Source of the DNA: Acidimicrobiales bacterium | GTDB taxonomy: Bacteria; Actinomycetota; Acidimicrobiia; Acidimicrobiales; GCA-2861595 | Direction of reading: 5' to 3' | DNA length: 63,106 bases | NCBI GenBank assembly: GCA_036262515.1 | Contig: DATAIT010000060.1 | Span: 1-63,106, forward strand | Shown here: in pieces, positions 40,766 through 49,579 of the stretch | Layout of the letters: every line of letters starts with the position of its first letter | Numbering within the stretch: position 1 is the stretch's first letter | Notes under the pieces: generated by a model | What the model saw: the letters and a program-made list of their open reading frames with translations, nothing else | Databases searched by the model: none | What the model was told of the DNA's origin: nothing | Translations under genes and position numbers: made by a program

Positions 40766-42616
40766 GTGGTGGACGTGAAGGCGAGGCCCTGGACGTCGCC
40801 GGTCCTCCACACGCTGCGGCTCCTGCCGCGGGCGAGCAGGCCCCTGACCGCCTGGGTCGCCGCCCTGGTGGTGCTCACCGCCGCCCTGCCCGCCACGTTC
40901 GCGGTCGCCGGAGGTGCGCTGGTCGGAGCCATCGACGCGGCAGTGGCCGGTGGGTGGGACTCGGCCGGCGGCCACCGGCTGATCGCCGCCATCGCCGGCG
41001 TCGCCGCCCTGTTCGTCCTCCAGCAGCTGAGCGGGCCCTCCCTGCGTGCGGTGGCCGACGGCCTCGGGCGGCGCGTGGAGGGACGCCTCCGAGAGCGGGT
41101 CATGGCCGCCGCCCTCGCGCCACCGGGCGTCGCCCACCTGGAGGATCCCGACGTCGTCGACCGCGTCTCCGACGCCCAGAGCATCGGCACCGGGCGCACC
41201 ACCGTCACCGACGCGGTGGTCGGCATGGCCGCCGTCTCGTCGAACACGCTGGCCGGGGTCCTCGCCGGTGCCGTGCTGGCCGTGTACCGATGGCAGGTGG
41301 CGCTGGGGCTGCTCGGCGTCTACGCGGCCATGACCTGGGTGCGGGCCGACCAGCTCCGCCGCACGGCCGGCGCTCTCCGGGGCCACGCCCGGCGCTTCCG
41401 GCGCTGCCTGTACTTCCGCGACGTCGGCCTCACACCGGGCCCGGCCAAGGAGCTTCGCATCTTCGGTCTCGGCCCGTGGCTCACCGAGCGCTTCGTGGAC
41501 GAGTGGGAGACGGCCATGGCCGGCTTCTGGCGGGACCGGCCGCGCGGGCGATGGGTCCCGCCGGCGTGCGCGGTGCTGGTCGGCAGCGGCCTCATCGTCA
41601 CCTATGGGCTCCTCGGCCGCTCGGCCGCCCGCGGCGAGATCAGCCTGGGCCAGCTGACCACGTTCGCCGGTGCGGCCACGGGAATGGCGGCGCTCTCCAG
41701 CGTGGGGATGGACAACCTCAACATCGGCTATGGCACCGCCGCCGTCCCCGCCGCCCTGGAGCTGGAGGAGATCGTCGCTCGGCCGCGGTTCGAGCTGCCC
41801 GGCAGCCGGCCCGCCGACGGCCTGCCGGCGACGGCGATCCGCTTCGAAGGCGTCTCCTTCCGCTATCCCGGCCGCCCCGACGACGTGTTCTCGGGCCTCG
41901 ACCTCACCATCCCCGCCGGGCGGTCGCTGGCCGTCGTCGGCGCCAACGGCGCCGGGAAGACGACGCTGGTGAAGCTGCTCGCCCGCCTGTACGACCCGTC
42001 CGGCGGGCGGATCACGGTGGACGGCGCGGACCTGGCCGACCTCGACCCGCATGCCTGGCACCGTCGCATCGCCGCCCTCTTCCAGGACTTCGTCCACTAC
42101 GAGCTCTCCGCCGCCGACAACATCGCCTTCGGGCATCCGGCCGGCGGCAGGGACCGCTCCGCCGTGGCGGCCGCCGCCGAGCGGGCCGGCGCGGCGGAGA
42201 TCGTCGGGGGGCTCCCGGACGGGTGGGACACCGTGCTCTCCCGGCGGACAGCCGGCGGTGTCGACCTGTCGGGCGGGCAGTGGCAGCGCGTTGCCCTCGC
42301 CCGCGCCATGTTCGCGGTGGGCGCCGGCGCCTCGGTCCTGATCCTCGACGAACCCACCGCCGCCGTCGACGTTCGGTCCGAAGCGGCGTTCTACGACCGC
42401 TTCCTCCAGTTGACCGCCGGCCTCACGACGGTCGTGATCTCCCACCGCTTCTCGACCGTGCGCCGGGCCGACCAGATCGCCGTGCTCGAGGGCGGTGTGG
42501 TCGCCGAGACGGGTGACCACGCCTCGCTGATGGCGGCTGCGGGCCGGTACGCCCGGATGTTCACCCTCCAGTCCGCCCACCTGGAGACGGCTCACACCGA
42601 GGGCACCGGTGGGTAG
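40766..42616 (+). CDS. ABC exporter half-transporter, first of a coupled pair
   Basis: 616 residues from the GTG at 40766 (GTGs at 40769 and 40775 are alternatives). An N-terminal membrane domain of about six segments carries EIIRFG-like text AKELRIFGLGPWLTERFVDEW. The ATPase domain has Walker A VGANGAGKTTLV near residue 395, Q loop, signature VDLSGGQWQRVALARAM and Walker B LILDEPTAAVD, with the switch His in VISHRFSTVR. It overlaps the next exporter by eight bases, and the two are alike, so a heterodimer is likely. No precursor peptide or binding protein lies beside them; the cargo is unknown. Confidence 0.9.
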   Translation: MVDVKARPWTSPVLHTLRLLPRASRPLTAWVAALVVLTAALPATFAVAGGALVGAIDAAVAGGWDSAGGHRLIAAIAGVAALFVLQQLSGPSLRAVADGLGRRVEGRLRERVMAAALAPPGVAHLEDPDVVDRVSDAQSIGTGRTTVTDAVVGMAAVSSNTLAGVLAGAVLAVYRWQVALGLLGVYAAMTWVRADQLRRTAGALRGHARRFRRCLYFRDVGLTPGPAKELRIFGLGPWLTERFVDEWETAMAGFWRDRPRGRWVPPACAVLVGSGLIVTYGLLGRSAARGEISLGQLTTFAGAATGMAALSSVGMDNLNIGYGTAAVPAALELEEIVARPRFELPGSRPADGLPATAIRFEGVSFRYPGRPDDVFSGLDLTIPAGRSLAVVGANGAGKTTLVKLLARLYDPSGGRITVDGADLADLDPHAWHRRIAALFQDFVHYELSAADNIAFGHPAGGRDRSAVAAAAERAGAAEIVGGLPDGWDTVLSRRTAGGVDLSGGQWQRVALARAMFAVGAGASVLILDEPTAAVDVRSEAAFYDRFLQLTAGLTTVVISHRFSTVRRADQIAVLEGGVVAETGDHASLMAAAGRYARMFTLQSAHLETAHTEGTGG

Positions 42617-44390
42617 CGCCCGGCGGGCCTGGGGACTCGCCGTGGCCACCGCCTTTCGCGCCGATCCCTGGCGGGCGACCGGCGTGCTCGTCCTGTCGAC
42701 GGCTGCGTCGCTGGCCGGTGTGCTCGGTGCCTTCTGGCTGCGCTACCTGGTCGACGCCGCCGTGACCGGTGACGAGGTAGCCGCCTTCACCGGCGCGGCA
42801 GGCATCGCCGTGTCGGCTGCCCTGGCCCTGCTGGCACGCGCCGCCGTCACCCGGATGCAGTTCCCCCTGAAGGAGAAGACGGGGCTGTACCTCGACCGGC
42901 GGATCGTCGCCATGGTGGCCGGGATCACCACGGTCGAGCACCACGAGCGCCCCGGGTACCTCGACCGGCTGGACGTGCTGCGCCGGGAGATGCCCGCCCT
43001 CGGCTTCGCCGGGATGCAGGCGGCCGGTGCCGTGGCCCTCGTCGTCCAGGTCCTGGCGACCGGGTTCCTGTTGGTCTCCGTGGATCCCGTGCTCCTCGCC
43101 ATCCCGGTGTTCGCCCTTCCGTCGCTGTGGGCCGGCCCGAGGGCGGAGCGGATCCGTTCCGAGGCGCTCGACCGGGCCGGCGAACCGGCCCGGCGGGCCC
43201 GGCACCTCTTCGAGCTGGCCACGTCACCGCAGGCGGCGAAGGAGCTTCGGGTCTTCGGGGCCGGCGACGAGCTGCTGCACCGCCACCAGGAGGACTGGGC
43301 CGCCGCCGACCGGCTCGTCGATGGCGCGGCCCGACGGGCGCTGGCGTGGACGGCGTCCGGCTGGTTGCTCTTCAGTCTGGGGTACGCCGGCGCCATCGCG
43401 CTGGTCGTGACGAAGGCGGTCAACGGCCACGCGTCCCCCGGCGACGTCGTGCTGGCCCTGGCCCTGGTCGCCCAGGTCAACGCCGAGGTCAGCGCGGCAG
43501 CGACGACGATGACCACGTTCGCCAGGATCCTGGAGGTGGCGAGGCGGTATCTGTGGCTGGAGGACTACGCCCGGGCCCGGACGCCCAGGGCGTCGCTCGC
43601 CCCGCCCGACCGCCTGGCCGGCGGGATCGAGCTGCGGGGCATCACGTTCCGCTACGAGGGCACCGACGTCGACGTGCTGTCCGACGTGGATTTGGTGCTG
43701 CCAGCAGGGGCCACCGTCGCCATCGTCGGCGCCAACGGCGCCGGCAAATCCACCCTGGTGAAGCTGCTGTGCAGGTTCTACGAGCCGTCGGCCGGGTCGA
43801 TCACCGTCGACGGGACGGACCTGTCCTCCATCGACGCCGCCGAGTGGCGCCGGCGCATGAGTGCCGGCTTCCAGGACTTCACCCGCCTGGAGCTGCGTGC
43901 CGGGCAGACGGTCGGCGTGGGTGACCTGCCGTTCGTGGACGACGCCGCCGCCATCGCCGCCGCCCTCGAACGAGCCGCCTCCACCGACCTCGTCGCCGCC
44001 CTCCCCTCCGGGCTGGCCACGCAGCTGGGCGCCAGCTACGACGGCGGGGTCGAGCTCTCCGGCGGGCAATGGCAGAAGCTGGCGCTGGCCCGGGCCATGA
44101 TGCGGCCGGCGCCGCTCCTCCTCGTGCTGGACGAGCCGACCGCCGCGCTCGATGCGGAGACCGAGCACCGGCTGTTCGGGCGCTTCGCGGCGGCCAATTC
44201 GGCCATGGCGGCGCGAAACGGGGCCATCACGCTGCTGGTGTCCCACCGGTTCTCGACCGTGCGCGGCGCCGACCGGATCGTGGTGCTCGACGGCGGGCGC
44301 GTCACCGCCAGCGGCACCCACGACCAGCTGATGGCGGCGGGCGGCCTGTACGCGGAGCTGTACGAGCTCCAGGGCCGCGCCTACCGCTGA
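42609..44390 (+). CDS. ABC exporter half-transporter, second of a coupled pair
   Basis: 593 residues starting with a GTG inside the end of the previous gene (eight-base overlap). It has about six membrane segments with the matching text AKELRVFGAGDELLHRHQEDW, then an ATPase with VGANGAGKSTLVKLL, VELSGGQWQKLALARAM and LLVLDEPTAALD; the switch is VSHRFSTVRGADR. Both ATPases have normal catalytic residues. The pair resembles actinomycete exporters found with small natural-product clusters, but no biosynthetic gene is visible except the convergent methyltransferase 10 bases away. Confidence 0.9.
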   Translation: MGSARRAWGLAVATAFRADPWRATGVLVLSTAASLAGVLGAFWLRYLVDAAVTGDEVAAFTGAAGIAVSAALALLARAAVTRMQFPLKEKTGLYLDRRIVAMVAGITTVEHHERPGYLDRLDVLRREMPALGFAGMQAAGAVALVVQVLATGFLLVSVDPVLLAIPVFALPSLWAGPRAERIRSEALDRAGEPARRARHLFELATSPQAAKELRVFGAGDELLHRHQEDWAAADRLVDGAARRALAWTASGWLLFSLGYAGAIALVVTKAVNGHASPGDVVLALALVAQVNAEVSAAATTMTTFARILEVARRYLWLEDYARARTPRASLAPPDRLAGGIELRGITFRYEGTDVDVLSDVDLVLPAGATVAIVGANGAGKSTLVKLLCRFYEPSAGSITVDGTDLSSIDAAEWRRRMSAGFQDFTRLELRAGQTVGVGDLPFVDDAAAIAAALERAASTDLVAALPSGLATQLGASYDGGVELSGGQWQKLALARAMMRPAPLLLVLDEPTAALDAETEHRLFGRFAAANSAMAARNGAITLLVSHRFSTVRGADRIVVLDGGRVTASGTHDQLMAAGGLYAELYELQGRAYR

Positions 44391-44400
44391 TCCTCTTCGC

Positions 44401-45279
44401 TCAGCGCCCGTCGGCCACGGCGACGCACCGGAGGAGCCGGATGCGTCCCTCGTCGAAGTTCCGCTCGGCGTTGGCGACCTTGACGGGCAGCAGCCCGCCC
44501 ATGATGAGATGCAGCCCCAGCGGCGACGGGTGCGCCGCCGCCGCCGGTCGCCGGGCCCGCCCCGTGACCGCCCACGGCGGTGGCGGGAGGGGCTGCGGGT
44601 CCTCCGGGGGCGGCGGGGGGCCCATCTCGTCGTAGGTCGAGTCCTCGAAGACGGTGACCCGGAAGCCGGCGTCCTCGAGCAGGGCGCGGATGGCGGTCGC
44701 GGGGACGAGATGGTTCTGCGAGCTGTCCGTGGCCCACGGGACGGGAAGGTGGATGACCCCCTCGTTGCACTCGCCGGCGACGATGTCGAACAGCCCGAGG
44801 CGGCCCCCCGGCCGGATCACCCTGCGCAACTCGTGGTACAGACGGGACTTGTCGGCGATGTTCATGGCCACGTGCTGCGTCCACACCACGTCGAACGTCG
44901 ACGCCGCGAAGGGCAGGTGCACGGCGTCGCCGGCGCAAACGCTGACCCGGCCCGACAGGTGCAGCCGGGCATTGAGGTCGGCGGCCACGGCAAGGAAATC
45001 CGTGGTGAGGTCGACGCCGACCACCCGGCAGCCGCGGAGGCGGGCCAGGTGCCGTGCCGGACCGGCCACGCCGCATCCCACGTCGAGGACGTGATCCGAG
45101 GCGGTGATGGCGCACGCGTCGGCCAGGGCGGCCGTCGCCCAGCGACCGAGCGTGTGGAGGTGCTCGAACCGGGCCAGCGCTTCGGGATCGAGCTGGTCGG
45201 GGTCGTGGCCCGCCTCGCGGAGGGCGGAGAGCACCCTCGGCAGGAGGGGCTCGGGATGGGCGGGGGTGGCGGTGCTCAT
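44401..45279 (-). CDS. UbiE/sarcosine-dimethylglycine-type SAM methyltransferase
   Basis: 292 residues. Motif I is VLDVGCGVAGPARHLA near residue 68; motif II VVGVDLTTDFLAVA; post-motifs VCAGDAVHLPFAASTFDVVWTQHVAMNI and RRVIRPGGRLGLFDIV. The text WTQHVAMNIADK recalls sarcosine/dimethylglycine and tocopherol-type methyltransferases. A Pro-rich insert (PPPPPEDPQPLPPPP) near residue 225 is unusual. It is convergent with the exporters. Motif copy B lies 98 bases upstream of the ATG at 45279, so it may share regulation with two exported-protein genes. Confidence 0.85.
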   Translation of the reverse strand: MSTATPAHPEPLLPRVLSALREAGHDPDQLDPEALARFEHLHTLGRWATAALADACAITASDHVLDVGCGVAGPARHLARLRGCRVVGVDLTTDFLAVAADLNARLHLSGRVSVCAGDAVHLPFAASTFDVVWTQHVAMNIADKSRLYHELRRVIRPGGRLGLFDIVAGECNEGVIHLPVPWATDSSQNHLVPATAIRALLEDAGFRVTVFEDSTYDEMGPPPPPEDPQPLPPPPWAVTGRARRPAAAAHPSPLGLHLIMGGLLPVKVANAERNFDEGRIRLLRCVAVADGR

Positions 45280-45377
45280 CCCGTCACCCCGTCCGCGTTC
45301 CCCGCGCTGTCGCTCTGGTCTCGGTCATCGGCCATCGGTCGCTCCTTCCGCAGACCAGTGTTGCGGGGCGTTTTCCG

Positions 45378-45403
45378 GAAAACATCGGCCGGAGTGGCCT
45401 ATA
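45378..45403 (-). promoter_or_regulatory. shared 26-base upstream motif, copy B
   Basis: On the minus strand TATAGGCCA, CTCC, then GGCCGATGTTTTC, 98 bases before the methyltransferase ATG. It lies in the 235-base gap 45280-45514, which has no gene. Confidence 0.7.
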
Positions 45404-45514
45404 TCCGGGCCGCGTGGCTAGTTCTGGACACCGCGAAGACCGCCTCGCGGAGCTCTCGGAGCCCGTCGGCCGGACATTTCAGGGGTTTCGACGACTTCGA
45501 CGGTGCAGGAGCGC

Positions 45515-47542
45515 TCAGAGCGTGTAGCGGGCCGTGATCCCCCGGACGCCGCCCTTGTAGCCCGGGACGGCGGTGGCCACGTCGCCCAGGAACGGCGCGT
45601 CACCGAAGGCGAAGACCTTTCCGGCGTCGTTGGCGACCAGGTAGCCCCCGCCCGAGTTGGTGGCCTGGATGCCACGCGCCGGCCCTGCGCCTCCGACGCC
45701 GGGGAGCGACCCCAGGAACCGGGCGTCGCCGAAGGCGAAGATCCCACCGTCGGCGGCCAGCAGCCAGTAGCCGTTGCCCGTGGGCGTCGGCGCCATGCCG
45801 ATCACGGGCTGGTTCAACCTGATGGCGCCGGTGGACCCCCAGAATCTGGCGTCGCCGAAGGCGAAGATGCCGCCGTCGGACGCCACCAGCCAGTAGCCGC
45901 TGCCGGTCGGGGTGCGGGCCATGCCCACCACCGGTTGGTTCAGCTTGATGGCGCCGGTGGACCCGGCGAACCGGGCGTCGCCGAAGGCGAAGATGCCGCC
46001 GTCCTTGGCCACCAGCCAGTAGCCGTTGCCGGTGGGCGACGACGCCATGGCCACCACGGGCTGGTTCAGCTTGATGGCGCCGGTGGAACCCCAGAACCGG
46101 GCGTCGCCGAAGCTGAAGATGCCGCCGTCGGCGGCGACCAGCCAGTAGCCCCCGCCGGTGGGCGACGCCGCCATGCCGAGCACCGGCTGGTTCAGCTTCT
46201 TGGCGCCCATGGACCCGTAGAACTTGGCCGCCCCGAAGGCGAAGATGCCGCCGTCGGACGCCACCACCCAGTACCCGGCCACGCCGCCGCTGGCGTTGTT
46301 GGTGACGAGGAACCAGTTCGACTTGAGGCCGAACTTGATGCGGAAGTCGTCCCCGGACAGCGTCTGGCGCGCTGCCGTGCCGACGAGCACGAGCTCGAGC
46401 ACCCGGCCGCCGAGGTCACCCAGCCCGTTGCGCCGGACGACGTCGACCGACTGCAACGCGCCGATGGACGGGTAGGCCGCCTCGATCGCCGGGACGGGGA
46501 CGCTGGCCGTCCAGTCGTGGTTCGTGTTGCTGGCGACCGAGTCGCCGGCGTCGACCACGGCCGGGAACGTGCCTCCGGCCGTGTAGCCGCCCGTGGACGA
46601 CGAGAACTCCGTGGACACGACCGTCGACGTCCCGGTGAACACCCGCACCTGCCCCGCCGTCTCGGCGACGGCCGTGTTCGTCAGGGCGGACTCCAGATCG
46701 CGGTAGCCCGTGGCGTCCTGGATCCCGAAGCCGCCGTACACCTGGCACGACTCGGTGTCGCACGTCTTGGCGAACCCCGGGATGCGGTTCTGGGCCTGGG
46801 CGTAGGAGCGGGCGGCCACCGCCTGCGCCCGCAGCGCGTGCATACCGGCTCCGCCTCCGAGTGAGCCCCACGACGCCGGGCTCTCCCGCGGCACCACCCC
46901 GCGGAGGTACCCCTCCATGCCCAGGTTGTTCACCGTGCGGACGATGCCGTCCGCGTAGCCGACGGTGAAGTGGCCCCGGTACCAGCGGGTCGTGGTCCCC
47001 TCGCACAGCTGCGGCAGGGTCGTGCGGTCGTCGGTCTGCGGTATGGCCGATCCGAGATCGATCGGGCCGACGACGTTCTGGGCGATCACCGTCCACTGGC
47101 CCGTGCACGAGTCGCTGCTCGAGACCTCGAACAGGTTCGTCGCGGGGACGGCGTGGACCTTGAGCGCCCGGTACAGCCCCGGAGTGGTGCTGGTCGTGGC
47201 GCCGCCCTGCTCCTGGGTGACGATGGTGTCGAGGTTGTCGAGGCGCACGATGCGGACGGACATCGGCACCTCGCCGATGGACCCCGCCGCCGTGCCCCCG
47301 TAGTAGTAATCCAGGATCTGGGAGGAGGACCACCCGGCCAGGGCGTAGCCGAGCGCCCCGTACTGTCCCATGCCCCGTCCGTGACCGAACCCGTGCCCCC
47401 GCAACTCGACGGTGGCAGCCGGGTAGGCGTGCGCAGGCGACGTCGCCACCGCACCGGTCAGGGTCGCCGCGATGGCCACCGCGAGGACCGCGGCGACGGG
47501 GCGGCGGACGCGCGAGGACAGAGCGGGTACCGGCGGGCGCAT
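45515..47542 (-). CDS. exported SpoIID/LytB-domain protein with six-unit propeller
   Basis: 675 residues. Signal peptide (RRPVAAVLAVAIAATLTGAVA ... PAHA). Then a SpoIID/LytB region: ELRGHGFGHGRGMGQYGALGYA near 46, YLRGVVPRESPASWG, ALRAQAVAARSYA and the pattern CQVYGG ... FSSSTGGYTAGG. The domain is known from SpoIID (a lytic transglycosylase) and LytB (an amidase enhancer). From about residue 425 come six 42-residue propeller units (GYWVVASDGGIFAFGAAKF, ending GGYLVANDAGKVFAFGDAPF). It is followed upstream, 28 bases away, by the amidase gene with the same tail, so the pair is a putative operon for peptidoglycan remodelling. Confidence 0.87.
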   Translation of the reverse strand: MRPPVPALSSRVRRPVAAVLAVAIAATLTGAVATSPAHAYPAATVELRGHGFGHGRGMGQYGALGYALAGWSSSQILDYYYGGTAAGSIGEVPMSVRIVRLDNLDTIVTQEQGGATTSTTPGLYRALKVHAVPATNLFEVSSSDSCTGQWTVIAQNVVGPIDLGSAIPQTDDRTTLPQLCEGTTTRWYRGHFTVGYADGIVRTVNNLGMEGYLRGVVPRESPASWGSLGGGAGMHALRAQAVAARSYAQAQNRIPGFAKTCDTESCQVYGGFGIQDATGYRDLESALTNTAVAETAGQVRVFTGTSTVVSTEFSSSTGGYTAGGTFPAVVDAGDSVASNTNHDWTASVPVPAIEAAYPSIGALQSVDVVRRNGLGDLGGRVLELVLVGTAARQTLSGDDFRIKFGLKSNWFLVTNNASGGVAGYWVVASDGGIFAFGAAKFYGSMGAKKLNQPVLGMAASPTGGGYWLVAADGGIFSFGDARFWGSTGAIKLNQPVVAMASSPTGNGYWLVAKDGGIFAFGDARFAGSTGAIKLNQPVVGMARTPTGSGYWLVASDGGIFAFGDARFWGSTGAIRLNQPVIGMAPTPTGNGYWLLAADGGIFAFGDARFLGSLPGVGGAGPARGIQATNSGGGYLVANDAGKVFAFGDAPFLGDVATAVPGYKGGVRGITARYTL

Positions 47543-47570
47543 GGCCGGAATCTACCGTGCTCGGCGGCGG

Positions 47571-49418
47571 TCATCCGAGGGCGACGGGAACGTCGTAGAC
47601 GACCATGTCGACCGCCGCCGCTGCGCCGGACAGCCCTGGCGTGGCGCCGAAGAAGGGTGCCTGGCCGAACGTGAAGATCCCGCCGTCGGCGCCCAGGACG
47701 TAGTACCCGAGCCCGGCAGGGGTGCTCCGGAGGGACTCGCTGCCGGCGTAGGAGGGCAGGCCCAGACCGGGAATGCTCCCGTGGAACGGCACGCCGAAGG
47801 CGAAGACACCGCCGTCGCGTGCCACCAGCCAGTACCCGCGGCCGTCGTCAGCCGGCTCCATGGCGGAGATCGGCGAGTTCAGGGCGATCGACCCCGTCGA
47901 CCCGGCGAAGCGGGCGTCGCCGAAGGCGAAGATGCCGCCGTCGGAGGCCACCAGCCAGTACCCCTTGCCCGACGCCGTCGGCGCCATTCCCACGACCGGC
48001 TTGTTCAGCCGCATTGCACCGGTGGACCCGAAGAACCCGGCGTCGCCGAAGGCGAAGATCCCCCCGTCGGACGCCACCAGCCAGTAGCCCCCGCCCGTGG
48101 GAGTCGCCGCCATCCCCACCACCGGCTTGTTGAGGCGCATGGCACCGGTCGATCCCCGGAAGGCGGCGTCGCCGAAGGCGAAGATGCCGCCGTCGCCGCC
48201 CAGCAGCCAGTAGCCCCGCTGCGCCGGTGTGGACGCCATGCCCCGTATGGGCGACGTGAGGCGGATCGCTCCGGCGTCGCCGAGGAACGGCGCCGCGCCG
48301 ATGGCGTGCACGGCCCCGGACGCGCCGACGATCCAGTAGCCGCGGGGGACGCGGACGGCCGTGCGGGCGGCGGCGACCCGCAACCGAAGGGCCGGGAGAG
48401 CAGCGTAGAGCTGGTCGCCCGGGCAGTCGGTGGCCCGCACGTCGCGGTGGCCGGAGATGTTGGGGAAGCGGCTCGTCGTCCCGTCGACCGCTTTGTACAG
48501 GTCGGACCCGACCGGGTCGATCTCGTGGCGGGCCGCCTTCCAGGCCAGCCAGGATTCGAGCCCGGCCATCGCCGCCTGGGTGGGTCCGGTCGAGGTGAAG
48601 TCGCCGAGCAGGGCGATGCCGGCCGACCCCGTGTTGGTGCCCTCGGCGTGGGCTCCCACCACGCCGTTGCGCTGGAGATCCTCACCCGTAGGCACCTCGC
48701 CGACGCCGTACTGGCGGGCCCAGCGACCTTCGTAGACCCGGCCGCTGGCGTCGACCAGGAAGTTGTAGCCGATGTCCTCCCATCCGCGGACCTGCGTGTG
48801 GAACGCGTAGATCGCCCGGATGGTCGCCGCCGGGTCGGCGTCGAGGTTGTCGGTGGCCGTGTGGTGGACGATGAGCTTGGTGACAGGGGCGAACAGCGGC
48901 GTGTCCTTGCGCAGGGACTCGTCCGCGCCCCACTGCGCCCGGGTCACCACGGCGGGCTGGGGCGGCGTCCCCGGGGGATCGCCCGGCGCCCCTGCCGCCG
49001 CGGGCGGAGCGGCCCGCACGAGATGCCGGGGACCGTGCTCGGCGTCGATGGCGGCGACCTCCACGTGCCTGGCCGGGCCCTCCAGCACGCGCGTCTGCAC
49101 CCGCGACGCGCCGGGCACCCGCAGCAGGCCGCTGTAGACGATCCCCCGCTCGTCGTCGTCCATGTCGTGGGCGACGGGCGCATCCTCCCAGTGGCTCCAC
49201 CGCCCACCCACCTCCCAGCGCACCTGTACCCGCGCCTCGTGGGTCCCGCTCCAACGCAGCCCGAGGTGCGATGCGGCGAACTCCACGCCGGCGCCCTGGG
49301 CGCCACCCGACGCGTCGAGCACGACGAGGCGCGTCCGCGGCGCGCTCCACGCCATCGGGACGGGCACGACCGACGCGACCGCACCGACGACCACGGCGAC
49401 GAGAAGTCGTATTCTCAC
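47571..49418 (-). CDS. exported PGRP/N-acetylmuramoyl-L-alanine amidase with six-unit propeller
   Basis: 615 residues from a GTG at 49418; a TTG at 49445 is the alternative. Signal peptide VRIRLLVAVVVGAVASVVPVP. The middle holds an N-terminal accessory region, then a PGRP/amidase_2 domain: RAQWGADESLRKDTPLFAPV, LIVHHTAT (zinc His), GWEDIGYNFLVDASGRVYEGR, and FPNISGHRDVRATDCPGD (second zinc His and Cys). It cleaves the lactyl-amide bond between MurNAc and the stem peptide. Six propeller units close the protein (GYWIVGASGAVHAIGAAPF ... GYYVLGADGGIFTFGQAPFFG). The units are more divergent here than in other members. Divergent from the FG-GAP gene. Confidence 0.88.
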   Translation of the reverse strand: MRIRLLVAVVVGAVASVVPVPMAWSAPRTRLVVLDASGGAQGAGVEFAASHLGLRWSGTHEARVQVRWEVGGRWSHWEDAPVAHDMDDDERGIVYSGLLRVPGASRVQTRVLEGPARHVEVAAIDAEHGPRHLVRAAPPAAAGAPGDPPGTPPQPAVVTRAQWGADESLRKDTPLFAPVTKLIVHHTATDNLDADPAATIRAIYAFHTQVRGWEDIGYNFLVDASGRVYEGRWARQYGVGEVPTGEDLQRNGVVGAHAEGTNTGSAGIALLGDFTSTGPTQAAMAGLESWLAWKAARHEIDPVGSDLYKAVDGTTSRFPNISGHRDVRATDCPGDQLYAALPALRLRVAAARTAVRVPRGYWIVGASGAVHAIGAAPFLGDAGAIRLTSPIRGMASTPAQRGYWLLGGDGGIFAFGDAAFRGSTGAMRLNKPVVGMAATPTGGGYWLVASDGGIFAFGDAGFFGSTGAMRLNKPVVGMAPTASGKGYWLVASDGGIFAFGDARFAGSTGSIALNSPISAMEPADDGRGYWLVARDGGVFAFGVPFHGSIPGLGLPSYAGSESLRSTPAGLGYYVLGADGGIFTFGQAPFFGATPGLSGAAAAVDMVVYDVPVALG

Positions 49419-49579
49419 GGGCACCACCGCCGCCAATAGGGGCAAACCACCGCGGGGTCGGTGGCGAGCTCGTCACCATTCAACCAGACGTCGAGATTGA
49501 CGAATGAGATGGGCGGGACCGGGGAACGCTCCCGCGGCCCGCTTCCTCCCGCCCCACACATCGAACGTCGAGGAGCCCC

